NCBI GenBank assembly: GCA_964531385.1
Contig: CAZHGC010000003.1
Location: 1-64,000, forward strand
Direction: 5' to 3'
DNA from: MGBC114079 sp964531385
GTDB taxonomy: Bacteria; Bacillota; Clostridia; Lachnospirales; CAG-274
DNA length: 64,000 bases
Below the pieces are notes generated by a model, which saw only the letters and a list, made by a program, of their open reading frames with translations, searched no databases and was not told the origin of the DNA. The position numbers were made by a program, and so were the translations under genes. Below, one piece after another: positions 35,826 to 45,009 of this stretch (position 1 is the first letter of the stretch; every line of letters starts with the position of its first letter).

Positions 35826-36548
35826 ATGGACATTCTTCAAGTTAACGACATTTCTTTTAATTATCCCGATAAGGCGATAATTAAAAATTTGAGTTTTAAC
35901 GTTGAAAAGGGCGATTTTGTTTGTATTGTCGGAACAAACGGAACGGGCAAAAGCACTCTTTTGAAACTTATTTTAAATTTGCTTAAACCCGACAAGGGCG
36001 AAATTTTTATTGACGGGGAAAATTCACGAAATTTTAAAAGTTTTCAAAAAATTTCCTATGTTTCACAAAAAGCGACTGATTTCAATTCGGGATTTCCGGC
36101 AACAGTTGAAGAAGTTGTTGCGGCGGGGCTTTATCCTAAATTTGGATTTTTGAAATTTAACAAAAAAGAATGCAAAAAGAAAGTTTTTGCTGCTCTTAAA
36201 ACTGTTGGTATGGAAGAATATTCAAAAAAGCTTATTGGGCTTCTTTCGGGAGGGCAACAGCAACGAGTTTTTATTGCAAAGGCACTTGTTAATGACCCTC
36301 AAATTATTTTTCTTGATGAGCCAACAGTTGGAATTGATGTTAAAGCGGTTGATTCGATTTGTTGCCTTTTGGGCGACCTTAACAAAAAATTTGGAATTAC
36401 AATCATTATGGTTACGCACGACATTTCATCAATTATTTATCATTCAAACAAGGTTTTGCAACTTAGCGAGGACGGAAGTGCAAGGCTTGTTAATTCGGTT
36501 GATTTTGGTCACGAAACCATTTTGAAGCACGTTCATCATAATCATTGA
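35826..36548 (+). CDS. znuC: Metal ABC transporter ATP-binding protein (ZnuC-like)
   Basis: A 240-residue ABC ATPase: Walker A GTNGTGKST, signature LLSGGQQQR, Walker B IIFLDEPTVGID and the switch histidine in MVTHD. It ends in a short His-rich tail (HVHHNH), often seen in zinc systems. It powers import with the ZnuA- and ZnuB-like partners on either side. The start at 35826 has AGGTGAT overlapping the znuA stop codon, so translation is coupled; the start 105 bases upstream, inside znuA, is not credible. Confidence 0.93.
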   Translation: MDILQVNDISFNYPDKAIIKNLSFNVEKGDFVCIVGTNGTGKSTLLKLILNLLKPDKGEIFIDGENSRNFKSFQKISYVSQKATDFNSGFPATVEEVVAAGLYPKFGFLKFNKKECKKKVFAALKTVGMEEYSKKLIGLLSGGQQQRVFIAKALVNDPQIIFLDEPTVGIDVKAVDSICCLLGDLNKKFGITIIMVTHDISSIIYHSNKVLQLSEDGSARLVNSVDFGHETILKHVHHNH

Positions 36549-36565
36549 TTTTGGAGTGTGATTTT

Positions 36566-37372
36566 ATGGATACACTTATTGATATTTTTTCGCAAGGATA
36601 TATGCAAAGGGCGTTTGTTGTTGCATTGCTTATATCGATTATAACGCCACTTATTGGAAACGTTATTGTTTTGAAAAGGCTTTCGTCTATTGGCGATGCA
36701 CTATCGCATTCAAGTCTTGCCGGCGTTGCAATTGGGCTTTGTTTTGGATTTAATCCGATTTTTGCGGCGATTGTTTTTTCTGTTATTGCGGCGATAATTA
36801 TTGAATACATAAGAAGGGCATTTCCAAATTATTCGGAAATGGCAACGGCGATTGTTTTATCGTTTGGTGTTGGCATTGCGGCGGTTTTTTCGGGGTTTAC
36901 GGGGAACGCAGCAAATTTTGATAATTTCCTTTTTGGAAGCATTATTGCAACAAGTTCATTTGATTTATATACGGTTTTGGTTTTGAGTGTTCTTGTTCTC
37001 ATTGTTATGATTGTTTTGTTCAGAGAACTTTTTTACATTACTTTTGACGAAGAGGGTGCAAGGCTTTCGGGAATTTCCGTTAAAAAAATTAATTTGATTT
37101 TTACTGTTATAACGGCGGTTGTTGTTTCGATTGCAGCGAAAACAGTTGGAGCTTTGGTTATTTCTTCGCTTATGATTATTCCTGTTGCGTGTGCTATGCT
37201 TGTTTCGAAGAGTTATAAATCAAACGTTGTTTTGTCGGTTGTTTTTGCTATGGTATTCACGATTTTAGGGCTTGTTGTTTCGAGCGTTTATGATTTGAAG
37301 CCCGGGGGAACGATTGTACTTATTGGAATTTTGATATTATTGATTATTTTGGGATTTAGAAAGCGGAGATAA
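36566..37372 (+). CDS. znuB: Metal ABC transporter permease (ZnuB-like)
   Basis: A 268-residue permease of the ABC-3 family with about eight hydrophobic helices. GNVIVLKRLSSIGDALSHSSLAG is the conserved family motif contacting the ATPase. It completes the binding protein-ATPase-permease set and starts 18 bases after znuC with a GGAGTGTGA ribosome site. No zur gene or clear Zur palindrome was seen near the operon, so its control is unknown. The thiC leader follows without an obvious terminator. Confidence 0.93.
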   Translation: MDTLIDIFSQGYMQRAFVVALLISIITPLIGNVIVLKRLSSIGDALSHSSLAGVAIGLCFGFNPIFAAIVFSVIAAIIIEYIRRAFPNYSEMATAIVLSFGVGIAAVFSGFTGNAANFDNFLFGSIIATSSFDLYTVLVLSVLVLIVMIVLFRELFYITFDEEGARLSGISVKKINLIFTVITAVVVSIAAKTVGALVISSLMIIPVACAMLVSKSYKSNVVLSVVFAMVFTILGLVVSSVYDLKPGGTIVLIGILILLIILGFRKRR

Positions 37373-37389
37373 AAAATTTAAAAAAAGTC

Positions 37390-37418
37390 TTGATTAACAT
37401 ATTTTTTTGTTATATAAT
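37390..37418 (+). promoter_or_regulatory. Promoter of the thiC transcript
   Basis: TTGATT (37390-37395), 17 bases, TATAAT (37413-37418), immediately before the TPP aptamer. Confidence 0.7.
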
Positions 37419-37423
37419 CATTG

Positions 37424-37500
37424 TAGTTGGACGGGGGTGCTTTTTGCTGAGATTATACCCTTTGACCTGATATAGATAATGCTATCGAAGGGAAGTCTTG
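37424..37500 (+). promoter_or_regulatory. TPP riboswitch (THI element)
   Basis: Conserved aptamer landmarks appear in order: CGGGGGTGC (about 37432-37440), GCTGAGAT, TACCCTTTGACCTGAT, GATAATGC and GAAGGGAAGTC. This is the thiamine pyrophosphate sensor that reduces thiC expression when thiamine is plentiful. The aptamer ends about 215 bases before the thiC start. Confidence 0.95.
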
Positions 37501-37534
37501 TTTTTATATATTGAAATTTATGGGCTTTTCTTTT

Positions 37535-37576
37535 AATTGTCAAAAATTTTGACAATTTGAGAAGAGTCTTTTTTAT
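37535..37576 (+). promoter_or_regulatory. Likely riboswitch expression platform
   Basis: AATTGTCAAAA (37535-37545) pairs with TTTTGACAATT (37547-37557), a near-perfect palindrome. GAGAAGAGTCTTTTTTATTTT (split: GAGAAGAGTC then a T-rich run) follows, giving a terminator-like end. How the aptamer switches it is not resolved. Confidence 0.5.
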
Positions 37577-37714
37577 TTTCCATACATAATAATTTTGCCG
37601 ATTTCCTTATAATGATTGCCGAAAACATTTTAATTATGTTTTATGAAATTATACGGGTTTGTCCAAATTAAATTTTGCAGTTGTTTTAATATTTTTTATT
37701 TACGGAGGTTTATT

Positions 37715-39010
37715 ATGTATACAACTCAGATGGACGCAGCAGGAAAAGGCATTGTTACAAGGGAAATGGAAATTGTTGCAAAGAAAGAGAACGTTGATGT
37801 TCAAGAGCTTATGAAACTTATTGCAAGCGGAAAAGTTATTATTCCCGCAAACAAAAATCATAAAAATCTTGACCCTGAGGCAGTTGGGCAAGGAATGAGA
37901 ACGAAAATTAACGTTAATTTGGGAATTTCGAAGGATTGTGCAAACATTGAAAAGGAAATGGAAAAAGTTAGAGTTGCTCTTGATATGAAAGCTGAGGCAA
38001 TTATGGATTTGAGCTCTTATGGGCAAACGAAAGCTTTCAGACAAAGGCTTATTCAAGAATCAACAGCGATGATTGGAACAGTTCCTATGTATGATGTTAT
38101 CGGTTATCATCATAAAAAGCTTCAGGATATTACTGCGGAGGAGTTTATTGAAGTTGTTGAAGCACACGCAAAAGACGGTGTTGATTTTCAGACAATTCAC
38201 GTTGGAATAAACAAAGCAACTTCCGAAAGATTTAAGAAAAACGGAAGAATTATGAACATTGTTTCAAGGGGCGGAGCTTTAATTTATTCTTGGATGGAGC
38301 TTACAGGAAACGAAAATCCGTTTTATGAATATTATGATAAAGTTTTAGATATTTGCGAAAAATATGATGTTACAATAAGCCTTGGCGATGCTTGTCGTCC
38401 GGGGTGCATTGAAGATTCGACAGATGCAAGCCAAATTGAGGAGCTTATTGCTTTGGGAGAACTTACAAAGCGTGCTTGGGAAAGAAAAGTTCAGGTTATG
38501 ATTGAGGGGCCGGGACATATGGCGATGAACGAAATTGCCGCAAATATGATTATTGAAAAAAGGCTGTGCCATGGTGCTCCGTTTTATGTTTTGGGACCTT
38601 TGGTTACAGACATTGCTCCGGGATATGACCACATAACGAGTGCCATTGGCGGTGCGATTGCTGCAACGAACGGGGCGGATTTCTTATGTTATGTTACTCC
38701 GGCAGAGCATTTGCGTTTGCCTGATTTGCAAGATATGAAAGATGGAATTATTGCAAGCAAAATTGCGGCACACAGTGCTGACATTGCAAAGGGCGTTAAA
38801 GGGGCAAGAGATTGGGACAGGAGAATGGCTTTTGCAAGGCGTTCTCTTGATTGGGAGGCACAATTTAAAGAGGCCATTGACCCCGAAAAAGCGAAAGCTT
38901 ACAGAGAGTCGTCTATGCCGGAGATTTCCGAAACGTGCACTATGTGCGGGGAAATGTGTGCGGTTAAAAATATGAACAGAATTCTTGAGGGAATTGATAT
39001 TGGGATTTAA
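37715..39010 (+). CDS. thiC: Phosphomethylpyrimidine synthase
   Basis: A 431-residue radical SAM enzyme that converts aminoimidazole ribotide to hydroxymethylpyrimidine phosphate for thiamine. NLGISKDC near residue 70, MIEGPGHM in the core and the C-terminal CTMCGEMC (C-x2-C-x4-C) cluster motif are all intact. The length matches the short bacterial form. The start at 37715 follows ACGGAGG. It is controlled by the TPP riboswitch upstream. No other thiamine genes are in this window, so thiC forms its own unit here. Confidence 0.97.
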   Translation: MYTTQMDAAGKGIVTREMEIVAKKENVDVQELMKLIASGKVIIPANKNHKNLDPEAVGQGMRTKINVNLGISKDCANIEKEMEKVRVALDMKAEAIMDLSSYGQTKAFRQRLIQESTAMIGTVPMYDVIGYHHKKLQDITAEEFIEVVEAHAKDGVDFQTIHVGINKATSERFKKNGRIMNIVSRGGALIYSWMELTGNENPFYEYYDKVLDICEKYDVTISLGDACRPGCIEDSTDASQIEELIALGELTKRAWERKVQVMIEGPGHMAMNEIAANMIIEKRLCHGAPFYVLGPLVTDIAPGYDHITSAIGGAIAATNGADFLCYVTPAEHLRLPDLQDMKDGIIASKIAAHSADIAKGVKGARDWDRRMAFARRSLDWEAQFKEAIDPEKAKAYRESSMPEISETCTMCGEMCAVKNMNRILEGIDIGI

Positions 39011-39087
39011 ATAAGTTTTTGAAAAAAATTGAGAGTTGTTTTTTTAGCACTGTATTTTGCTCTTGGAATAAGTTTAAATGTGATTTG

Positions 39088-39126
39088 CCGTCTCCCTCTT
39101 TATGATTAAAATTTGGAGGGAGACGG
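39088..39126. other. Strong hairpin between thiC and the SGNH gene
   Basis: CCGTCTCCCTC (39088-39098) pairs perfectly over 11 bp with GAGGGAGACGG (39116-39126). No T run follows on either strand, so it is not a classic terminator; it may protect converging transcripts. Confidence 0.55.
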
Positions 39127-39180
39127 TGTAACAAAGTGATGTTAAATGTTATGAAGAGATATTTTTGATAAACTTTTTGA

Positions 39181-40200
39181 TTATACATATTGCTTTAAAA
39201 TTTTTGAAAGATTTTGTGCCATTTCGATATGACCGAAATCTGAAGGGTGGAGCAAATCACAAGTTAGGTTTGACAAAGAGGGCTGAATATTTTCTCCGTT
39301 TATAAAGCGGAGATTTTTTTTGTTTTCATCTTTTACAATGCTTTCCAATATTTTTTTGAAATTTTCATTTTTATTTTTTAAAGTTACATCAAGAGAATGT
39401 GTGTTGCGACTTGTGAAATTGCTTATAACAAATATTGGTTTTTCTTTTTGTGCAATTTTTGAAATTAAATTTTTACTTCGGGAGAAAAATTCATTTTCTG
39501 TGAAGCGGGAGAGCATATTTATTCCCAATTCCAATGAGGCGAAATCCCAATTATCGAACGAAAGCAGATAATTTGTCATTTCGGGGTCTATGAAGCAAGA
39601 GCCGGCTGTACTTTTATTGAAAATATCAGCATTTATTAACCTTGCTGTTAGGGCTATGTAACAATTTTGATATTTTTCGGAATTTCCGCCCATTGTTATT
39701 GAAGAGCCATAGGCAAGCCATTTTTTTGGGGGTTTTTCAGGATTGTTTGGTGGACGAAGCGGATTTCCGAAAGTTTCTATATCATTGAACAAAAAGCAAG
39801 CGTTTTTATCAAAGCAAATTCGATATACATTTTTTGAAAAATTAAAATTGTTAAAAGCTGTTTCTTCAACTTTTGAAAATTGTTCGGGGGCTTCAATTTG
39901 TATTGTTGTTATTTTTCCGCTTTCAATTACATGGGAGGAAAGGAAAAAATCTCCGCAAAAAATTGTTATTTCTCCGCTTTTTTCCCACGCAGAAAGAGAA
40001 ATGCGGATTGTTGGGGAAGGTGTTACAAAGCGGATTTCACAACCGGCACTTGTTTTGCAATAAAAACGGCCTCTTTGATGCGACTTGTATCCGAGTGAAT
40101 TTTGAACGGAAACCGGAAAACGATTTATTAATAATCCTGCAATTCCGTCTTTTTTTTCTAAATTATCAACGTTATGAAATTCTAAATTTTTATATATCAT
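39181..40200 (-). CDS. SGNH/GDSL-type esterase, two-domain
   Basis: A 339-residue protein. An N-terminal beta-sandwich (1-155) resembles the accessory domain of CE2-like esterases. The C-terminal SGNH hydrolase has block I AYGSSITMGG (catalytic Ser), block III LELGINM and block V DLLHPSDFGH (catalytic Asp and His). The SSIT form of block I is common in carbohydrate esterases. There is no signal peptide, so it probably acts inside the cell on deacetylation of sugars or similar esters; the substrate is unknown. The start follows AAAGGTGA. Confidence 0.85.
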   Translation of the reverse strand: MIYKNLEFHNVDNLEKKDGIAGLLINRFPVSVQNSLGYKSHQRGRFYCKTSAGCEIRFVTPSPTIRISLSAWEKSGEITIFCGDFFLSSHVIESGKITTIQIEAPEQFSKVEETAFNNFNFSKNVYRICFDKNACFLFNDIETFGNPLRPPNNPEKPPKKWLAYGSSITMGGNSEKYQNCYIALTARLINADIFNKSTAGSCFIDPEMTNYLLSFDNWDFASLELGINMLSRFTENEFFSRSKNLISKIAQKEKPIFVISNFTSRNTHSLDVTLKNKNENFKKILESIVKDENKKNLRFINGENIQPSLSNLTCDLLHPSDFGHIEMAQNLSKILKQYV

Positions 40201-40234
40201 TTTTTCACCTTTTTTGTCGAAATAAAATGAATTT

Positions 40235-40261
40235 AGGCTGTCGAAATGAAGTCGACAGCCT
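40235..40261. other. Hairpin between the CuAO-domain gene and the SGNH gene
   Basis: AGGCTGTCGA (40235-40244) pairs perfectly over 10 bp with TCGACAGCCT (40252-40261), loop of seven, no T run on either strand. Confidence 0.5.
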
Positions 40262-40315
40262 GATAAAGAAATTAATCATTTCTTTTGTTTTTTGTGGTTT
40301 GTAAAATTTTTAATT

Positions 40316-41440
40316 TTAAAAATTTATTTTTTCTTCGAATATTCCCGATGCGTACGGTGCTATATCGTATTGGTTAAAGAAATAGACCAATTCGCCGTTA
40401 TTTGTTATGTAGAAATTAGCTCCGTCTATTTCATTTACTGTTTTTGCGGCATCTTCGAAATATGCTCCGGGTTCGGAATTGATTTTTTCCAAATATGTAT
40501 TTTTTATTGCTGAAAATGCTTCTTCTTCACTTTTTCCGAAGAGAGTTTCGGAAACATCTTTTAAAGTAACCTCTTCGCCTGTTTCGATATTATATGTTTT
40601 TGCGGTTAGAAGTGTTGAGGGGTGTGCTCCGCCAAGATAGAAAGAAGTTGTTTTTATAACAGAAACAAATTTGTCTTTTTCGAATGCGTTATAATTTTGC
40701 ATAAATTCCAAAGGTTCGAAATCTTTGCCACGAATTTCGAGCATCTCTTTTGCTTCCGATTTTAATTCATCAAGGCCGTTTTCTCCTTTATAACCGCACA
40801 AATCTAAAGATTCGTTTAAAAATTCTTCAGGCGTTGGAACTGTTTTGTCAACAATTTTTTGTGCTTTTTCGCTAAGTTTGAAGTTTTCCGGTTCGACAGA
40901 GGCAATTATTAACACATTTGAATTATCGTCTGTAATTTCAATTTGTTTAATTGATGTTTGTGAGTTTAAAATTTCTTGTTCAAATTCAGGTGTTATTTCA
41001 TTTAAAGGCAATAAATTTGTTGCTATTGAAACGGTTTTTGTTTCTGATGACCAGTCAACATTTGCGTTGAAGCTTTCGGAAACGGCACGCAAAGGAACGA
41101 GAGTTCTTCCGTTTACAACTTTTGGGGATACATCAAGAAGAACGGGAGAATCATTTACAATCATTTTATTTGAGCCGATTGTTAAAGAAACGATTTTTTC
41201 ATCTTTTGCACAAGTTATTGTTTTTTCTTCGGCGTTCCAATTGACAGTTATGCCCATTGCTTCCAAAATTGCACGAAAGGGAACGAGAGTTCTTCCATTT
41301 TCAATTAATGGGGGTTGGTCGAACTCAACGGGTTCGAGGTTTAAAAGAATTTTTATTTCATCATTTGCAAATATGTGCATTGGAAGAGCTGAAACAGCTA
41401 TGGCAACTCCAAGAATAAAAGATATTAATTTGCGTTTCAT
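40316..41440 (-). CDS. Secreted protein with copper-amine-oxidase-N domain and DUF3298-like domain
   Basis: A 374-residue exported protein with a signal peptide (to about MHIFA). Residues 28-140 form a copper amine oxidase N-terminal domain with the duplicated NGRTLVPFRAI and NGRTLVPLRAV signatures. The C-terminal part (about 240-370) resembles DUF3298/RsiV-PdaC: TTSFYLGGAHPS and FFNQYDIAPYASG. There is no amine oxidase catalytic domain, so the name does not imply that activity. Such proteins are wall-associated and some bind peptidoglycan. The start follows AAGGAGA. It lies 38 bases after another CuAO-domain gene, probably the same operon. Confidence 0.82.
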   Translation of the reverse strand: MKRKLISFILGVAIAVSALPMHIFANDEIKILLNLEPVEFDQPPLIENGRTLVPFRAILEAMGITVNWNAEEKTITCAKDEKIVSLTIGSNKMIVNDSPVLLDVSPKVVNGRTLVPLRAVSESFNANVDWSSETKTVSIATNLLPLNEITPEFEQEILNSQTSIKQIEITDDNSNVLIIASVEPENFKLSEKAQKIVDKTVPTPEEFLNESLDLCGYKGENGLDELKSEAKEMLEIRGKDFEPLEFMQNYNAFEKDKFVSVIKTTSFYLGGAHPSTLLTAKTYNIETGEEVTLKDVSETLFGKSEEEAFSAIKNTYLEKINSEPGAYFEDAAKTVNEIDGANFYITNNGELVYFFNQYDIAPYASGIFEEKINF

Positions 41441-41478
41441 TTTATTTTTCTCCTTTCAAATTTTTATTTTTGAGATTT

Positions 41479-42927
41479 TTAGATGTTAAGCCCCATTTTT
41501 GTTGCAAGATATTTCCATTCATCATATAACATATTTATATTATTTACGCAATTTTTTATTTGGGCATTGTCCATTTTTATAATTGTATCGAAAGCTGAGG
41601 CAAATTCGGGCTTTTTGGGGTTAAGCTTGAACAATTTTGAGTACATATCTTCTGTTTTTATATATAACATATTGTATGTTGATTGATATGCCGAATATTT
41701 TGTTTTTAATGTTTTTCCGTTGCTGTCGGCAGTTGTGTCGGAAGCTTCTTTTATGAAGCTTTTTAAATAGAGCGTTAAGTCGAGGTCTGCTTTTATTAAC
41801 GGTTTTACATCGATTTTACTTTGCGTTTGCGTTTTTTTGCTTATTCCGAGATTTATATAAATTGTTTTAACTTCATCGAGCAATTCTTCTGCATCATATT
41901 CGGCATCGAACAGAACATCGGCAGGCGGAATTAATTCTTCGGAATTATCCGAAAAATATTTCTTTTTAAATTTTGCCATTTTTTTAATATGGCGGTTGTA
42001 ATCTCTTTCTGCGGAGACATATTTCGATTTGAAAATATATGGGCGAGAGTTTTCTTCCGGATTTTCAATTCGATTTACAGCGTAATTTTCGATGTATTTT
42101 TCATAGAGGTCGATACTTGACATATAGATTGCAAATTTTGGAATTTTGCAATCTATTTTATTTGCAAAGTTTTCAACTTCGGAGATTAAAACATCTATCG
42201 AATCTTCGGAAAGGTTTAAAACTTTTTTTGCTTTTCGCATTTCGCACATATTTATGTTGTCATAATTTATAGTTATTTTTCCGAAAGGCGGGTTGTTATG
42301 GTTAAATATTTCGGAAAACTGCTCAAATTCTTTTTGATATGGTTCATATTCGGGTTTTAAAACTTTTGCAAGGGTCATATATGAGCCTTTATCAAGACAC
42401 ATTCCGCTATTTATTGCGTAAATGTACAAAGAAAGTTTTGTTAATTTTGAGGACAAAACGGCATCTTCTGTGTTTACGGGGGAGTATATGAATATACTTT
42501 GAAGTTCTTCGTCCCAATAAACTTCGGAATTGAAAGCATGGGACAGAGCTCTTAGGGGAATGTATGTTGTTCCGTCTATAAGACGTGGCGGAACATCAAG
42601 GGTTACATCATAATCTTCGGAAGACTTCATAATGTAATCGTTTATTTTAAAGGTTAAAACTATATCATCTTTTGTGCAAAGAATTACTTTTGTTTTTGAA
42701 TTCCAATCAACAGCTATATTCATTGCGTTTGCAATTTCTCTCAGCGGAACGAGCGTTGTTCCGTCGTCTATTACCGGATTTTTAGACAAGTTTAAAATAT
42801 TATCATCAAGCTCAACGATAATTTTGTCCTCCTTATGAGAGTATGAGTATGCAAATGTTTGAACAGACGAAAATGCTGTTGTTAATGATATAATTAATGT
42901 TATAAAAGGCATTATATATTTTTTCAT
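41479..42927 (-). CDS. Secreted protein with copper-amine-oxidase-N domain and long helical region
   Basis: A 482-residue exported protein with an N-terminal signal peptide. The CuAO-N domain (about 30-145) has DGTTLVPLREI and DGTTYIPLRALSHAF. The remaining 330 residues are mostly helical, lysine- and glutamate-rich, with no recognised family and a weak coiled-coil look. It is upstream of the related gene on the minus strand (38 bases apart). The ATG start follows AAGGTGAT. A cell-wall or extracellular binding role is likely, but the partner is unknown. Confidence 0.75.
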   Translation of the reverse strand: MKKYIMPFITLIISLTTAFSSVQTFAYSYSHKEDKIIVELDDNILNLSKNPVIDDGTTLVPLREIANAMNIAVDWNSKTKVILCTKDDIVLTFKINDYIMKSSEDYDVTLDVPPRLIDGTTYIPLRALSHAFNSEVYWDEELQSIFIYSPVNTEDAVLSSKLTKLSLYIYAINSGMCLDKGSYMTLAKVLKPEYEPYQKEFEQFSEIFNHNNPPFGKITINYDNINMCEMRKAKKVLNLSEDSIDVLISEVENFANKIDCKIPKFAIYMSSIDLYEKYIENYAVNRIENPEENSRPYIFKSKYVSAERDYNRHIKKMAKFKKKYFSDNSEELIPPADVLFDAEYDAEELLDEVKTIYINLGISKKTQTQSKIDVKPLIKADLDLTLYLKSFIKEASDTTADSNGKTLKTKYSAYQSTYNMLYIKTEDMYSKLFKLNPKKPEFASAFDTIIKMDNAQIKNCVNNINMLYDEWKYLATKMGLNI

Positions 42928-43007
42928 AAAATCACCTTGAATTAAAGTTTTAAAATTTTAAAGTTGGTCTGTTTGAGTTTTTGGAGACCGAGAATTTTGC
43001 GAAAATT

Positions 43008-44441
43008 TTAATATGCTTTTCCCCAGATTACCATTTTCTTTGCCGGTTTTCCGCAACACACACAAACATCGTTTAATTGTTCCTGTTCGAAAGGCATACA
43101 TCTTGAAGTTGCTCCTGTTTCTTCTTTTATTTTGTTTTCACAATCTTCATTTTCGCACCACATTGCTTTTATAAAGCCCTGGTTTGTTTCAAGAACTTTT
43201 TTGAATTCTTCCATATTTTTGGCAACAGATGTTTTTGAGTCTCTGTGTGCTTTTGCTTTTTCCAAAAGGTCGTTTTGTATTTTATCCAAAAGTTTTGAAA
43301 CTTCTTCGGAAATTTCGGAAAGGTTTATTGTTATTTTTTCTCTTGTGTCACGTCTTACCAAAACAGCCTGACCGTTTTGAATGTCTCGAGGGCCGAGTTC
43401 GACACGAACGGGAACACCTTTCATTTCATATTCGCTGTATTTCCAACCTGGCGATTTATCGGAGTCATCAAGGCGAACACGACAGATTTTTGAAAGCTGT
43501 TCTTTAACTTCGTTTGCTTTTTCCAAAACGCCTTCTTTTTGTTGCATTACAGGAATTATTATTGCTTGAATTGGAGCAACTTTTGGAGGAAGAACAAGGC
43601 CGTTGTTATCGCTGTGGACCATTATTAAACCACCTATGAGACGTGTTGAAACGCCCCACGATGTTTCGTGAACATATTGAAGCTTATTATTTTTGTCTGT
43701 GTACTGAATGTCGAAAGCTTTTGCAAATCCGTCTCCAAAGTTATGGGAAGTTCCGGATTGGAGAGCTTTTCCGTCGTGCATTAAGCTTTCGATTGTGTAG
43801 GTTGAATGAGCTCCCGCAAATTTTTCTTTTTCTGTTTTTTGACCTTTTATTACAGGCATTGCAAGAACTTTTTCACAAAAATCGGCATATTCGTTGAGCT
43901 GGCCGATTGTTTCTGCTTCGGCTTCTTCAGCTGTTGCGTGAACTGTGTGGCCTTCTTGCCACAAAAATTCGAGACTTCTTAAAAACGGGCGTGTTGTTTT
44001 TTCCCAACGAACAACAGAACACCATTGATTATACAATTTTGGAAGGTCTCTGTATGATTGAATTATATTTGAATAATGTTCACAGAAAAGCGTTTCGGAA
44101 GTTGGACGAACGCAAAGACGGTCGGTTAATTCTTCTTCACCGCCATGTGTTACCCAAGCAACTTCGGGTGCAAAGCCTTCGACGTGGTCTTTTTCTTTTT
44201 GGAGAAGGCTTTCGGGAATGAACATTGGCATATATACATTTTCGTGTCCGGAAGCTTTAAAACGAGCATCAAGCTGTTGTTGTATTAATTCCCAAATTGC
44301 ATAGCCATAGGGGCGGATTATCATACAGCCACGAACGCTTGAATAATCGATTAAATCTGCCTTTTTAACTATATCTGTGTACCATTGTGCAAAATCATCT
44401 TCCATAGATGTTATTGCTGTGACCATTTTTTCTTTTGCCAT
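43008..44441 (-). CDS. proS: Prolyl-tRNA synthetase, archaeal/eukaryote-type short form
   Basis: A 477-residue class II synthetase. The motif 2 region is VRWEKTTRPFLRSLEFLWQEGHT and GTSHNFG follows. The C-terminal zinc-binding-like domain has CENEDCENKIKEE and CVCCGKPAKK. It lacks the roughly 180-residue INS editing insertion of the long bacterial form, which is usual in many Clostridia. It charges tRNA-Pro in the cytoplasm. The start follows AAAAGGAG. The promoter is about 195 bases upstream and the leader contains a possible pseudoknot. Confidence 0.96.
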   Translation of the reverse strand: MAKEKMVTAITSMEDDFAQWYTDIVKKADLIDYSSVRGCMIIRPYGYAIWELIQQQLDARFKASGHENVYMPMFIPESLLQKEKDHVEGFAPEVAWVTHGGEEELTDRLCVRPTSETLFCEHYSNIIQSYRDLPKLYNQWCSVVRWEKTTRPFLRSLEFLWQEGHTVHATAEEAEAETIGQLNEYADFCEKVLAMPVIKGQKTEKEKFAGAHSTYTIESLMHDGKALQSGTSHNFGDGFAKAFDIQYTDKNNKLQYVHETSWGVSTRLIGGLIMVHSDNNGLVLPPKVAPIQAIIIPVMQQKEGVLEKANEVKEQLSKICRVRLDDSDKSPGWKYSEYEMKGVPVRVELGPRDIQNGQAVLVRRDTREKITINLSEISEEVSKLLDKIQNDLLEKAKAHRDSKTSVAKNMEEFKKVLETNQGFIKAMWCENEDCENKIKEETGATSRCMPFEQEQLNDVCVCCGKPAKKMVIWGKAY

Positions 44442-44662
44442 AACGAATGAACTCCTTTTTTATGTTATGTAAATCCGAAAATTTTAAAGCAAGCGATTTA
44501 ACTTGTTTTAAAGGCGACAACGCATTTTTATTATTTTAAGCCTGTTTGAATTATGCGAAAGTGCCTTGGATTTTTTATTGTTAAAGACGGACAGGCTTAG
44601 CTTGTCTTTAAACATATAAATAATTTTATATATATTTTAACATAGAGAAGTCAGATATTCAA
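44442..44662 (-). promoter_or_regulatory. proS promoter and leader with possible pseudoknot
   Basis: Minus strand TTGAAT (44662-44657), 17 bases, TAAAAT (44639-44634). In the leader AAAGAC (44609-44604) pairs with GTCTTT (44588-44583). The loop contains AAGCCTGT (44598-44591), which is complementary to ACAGGCTT (44545-44538) downstream, an H-type pseudoknot arrangement. No T-box consensus was seen. Confidence 0.45.
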
Positions 44663-44694
44663 CAATTTAAAATATAGAATATTGAAAAAAATAT

Positions 44695-44979
44695 TGTGGA
44701 AAAACTGCAAAAATATACATAACTTTGCATAAAGTTATCCACAATGAAAAATATTCTTAAAACAAGTAATAATGGCTTATCAACAAAGTTATCAACATAT
44801 CCACAGTGAACAACTTATGAATAAACATTTTTAATTGTGAAAAATATGTTTATAAGTTGTTTTTTGAGGAAAAACACAAGATGTTGGGTTGAATTTGAAA
44901 AAAACGGTGGATATATAGTTAAATTGGGTTTTAGAAAGCTTAAAAAACAAAAATGTTATCAACATTTTTTTGTTGATAA
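44695..44979. other. Cluster of DnaA boxes
   Basis: Perfect TTATCCACA at 44735-44743; TTATCAACA at 44777-44785, 44789-44797 and 44956-44964; its complement TGTTGATAA at 44971-44979; ATATCCACA at 44797-44805; and TGTGGAAAA (complement TTTTCCACA) at 44695-44703. That is seven strict or relaxed boxes in 285 bases with no gene, next to a very AT-rich stretch (44611-44640). dnaA and dnaN are not here, so this is more likely a DnaA-binding control or titration locus than the usual oriC. Confidence 0.7.
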
Positions 44980-45009
44980 CATTTGAAAAGAGAAAATGAG
45001 AAAAAAATA

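Noticed and set aside
40316..42927. Copper amine oxidases
   Set aside because: Only the N-terminal accessory domain is present; the catalytic domain with its topaquinone site is missing.
44611..44979. Chromosomal origin oriC
   Set aside because: DnaA boxes and AT-rich DNA are present, but dnaA, dnaN, rpmH, gyrB and a strand switch are absent; kept only as a DnaA-box cluster.
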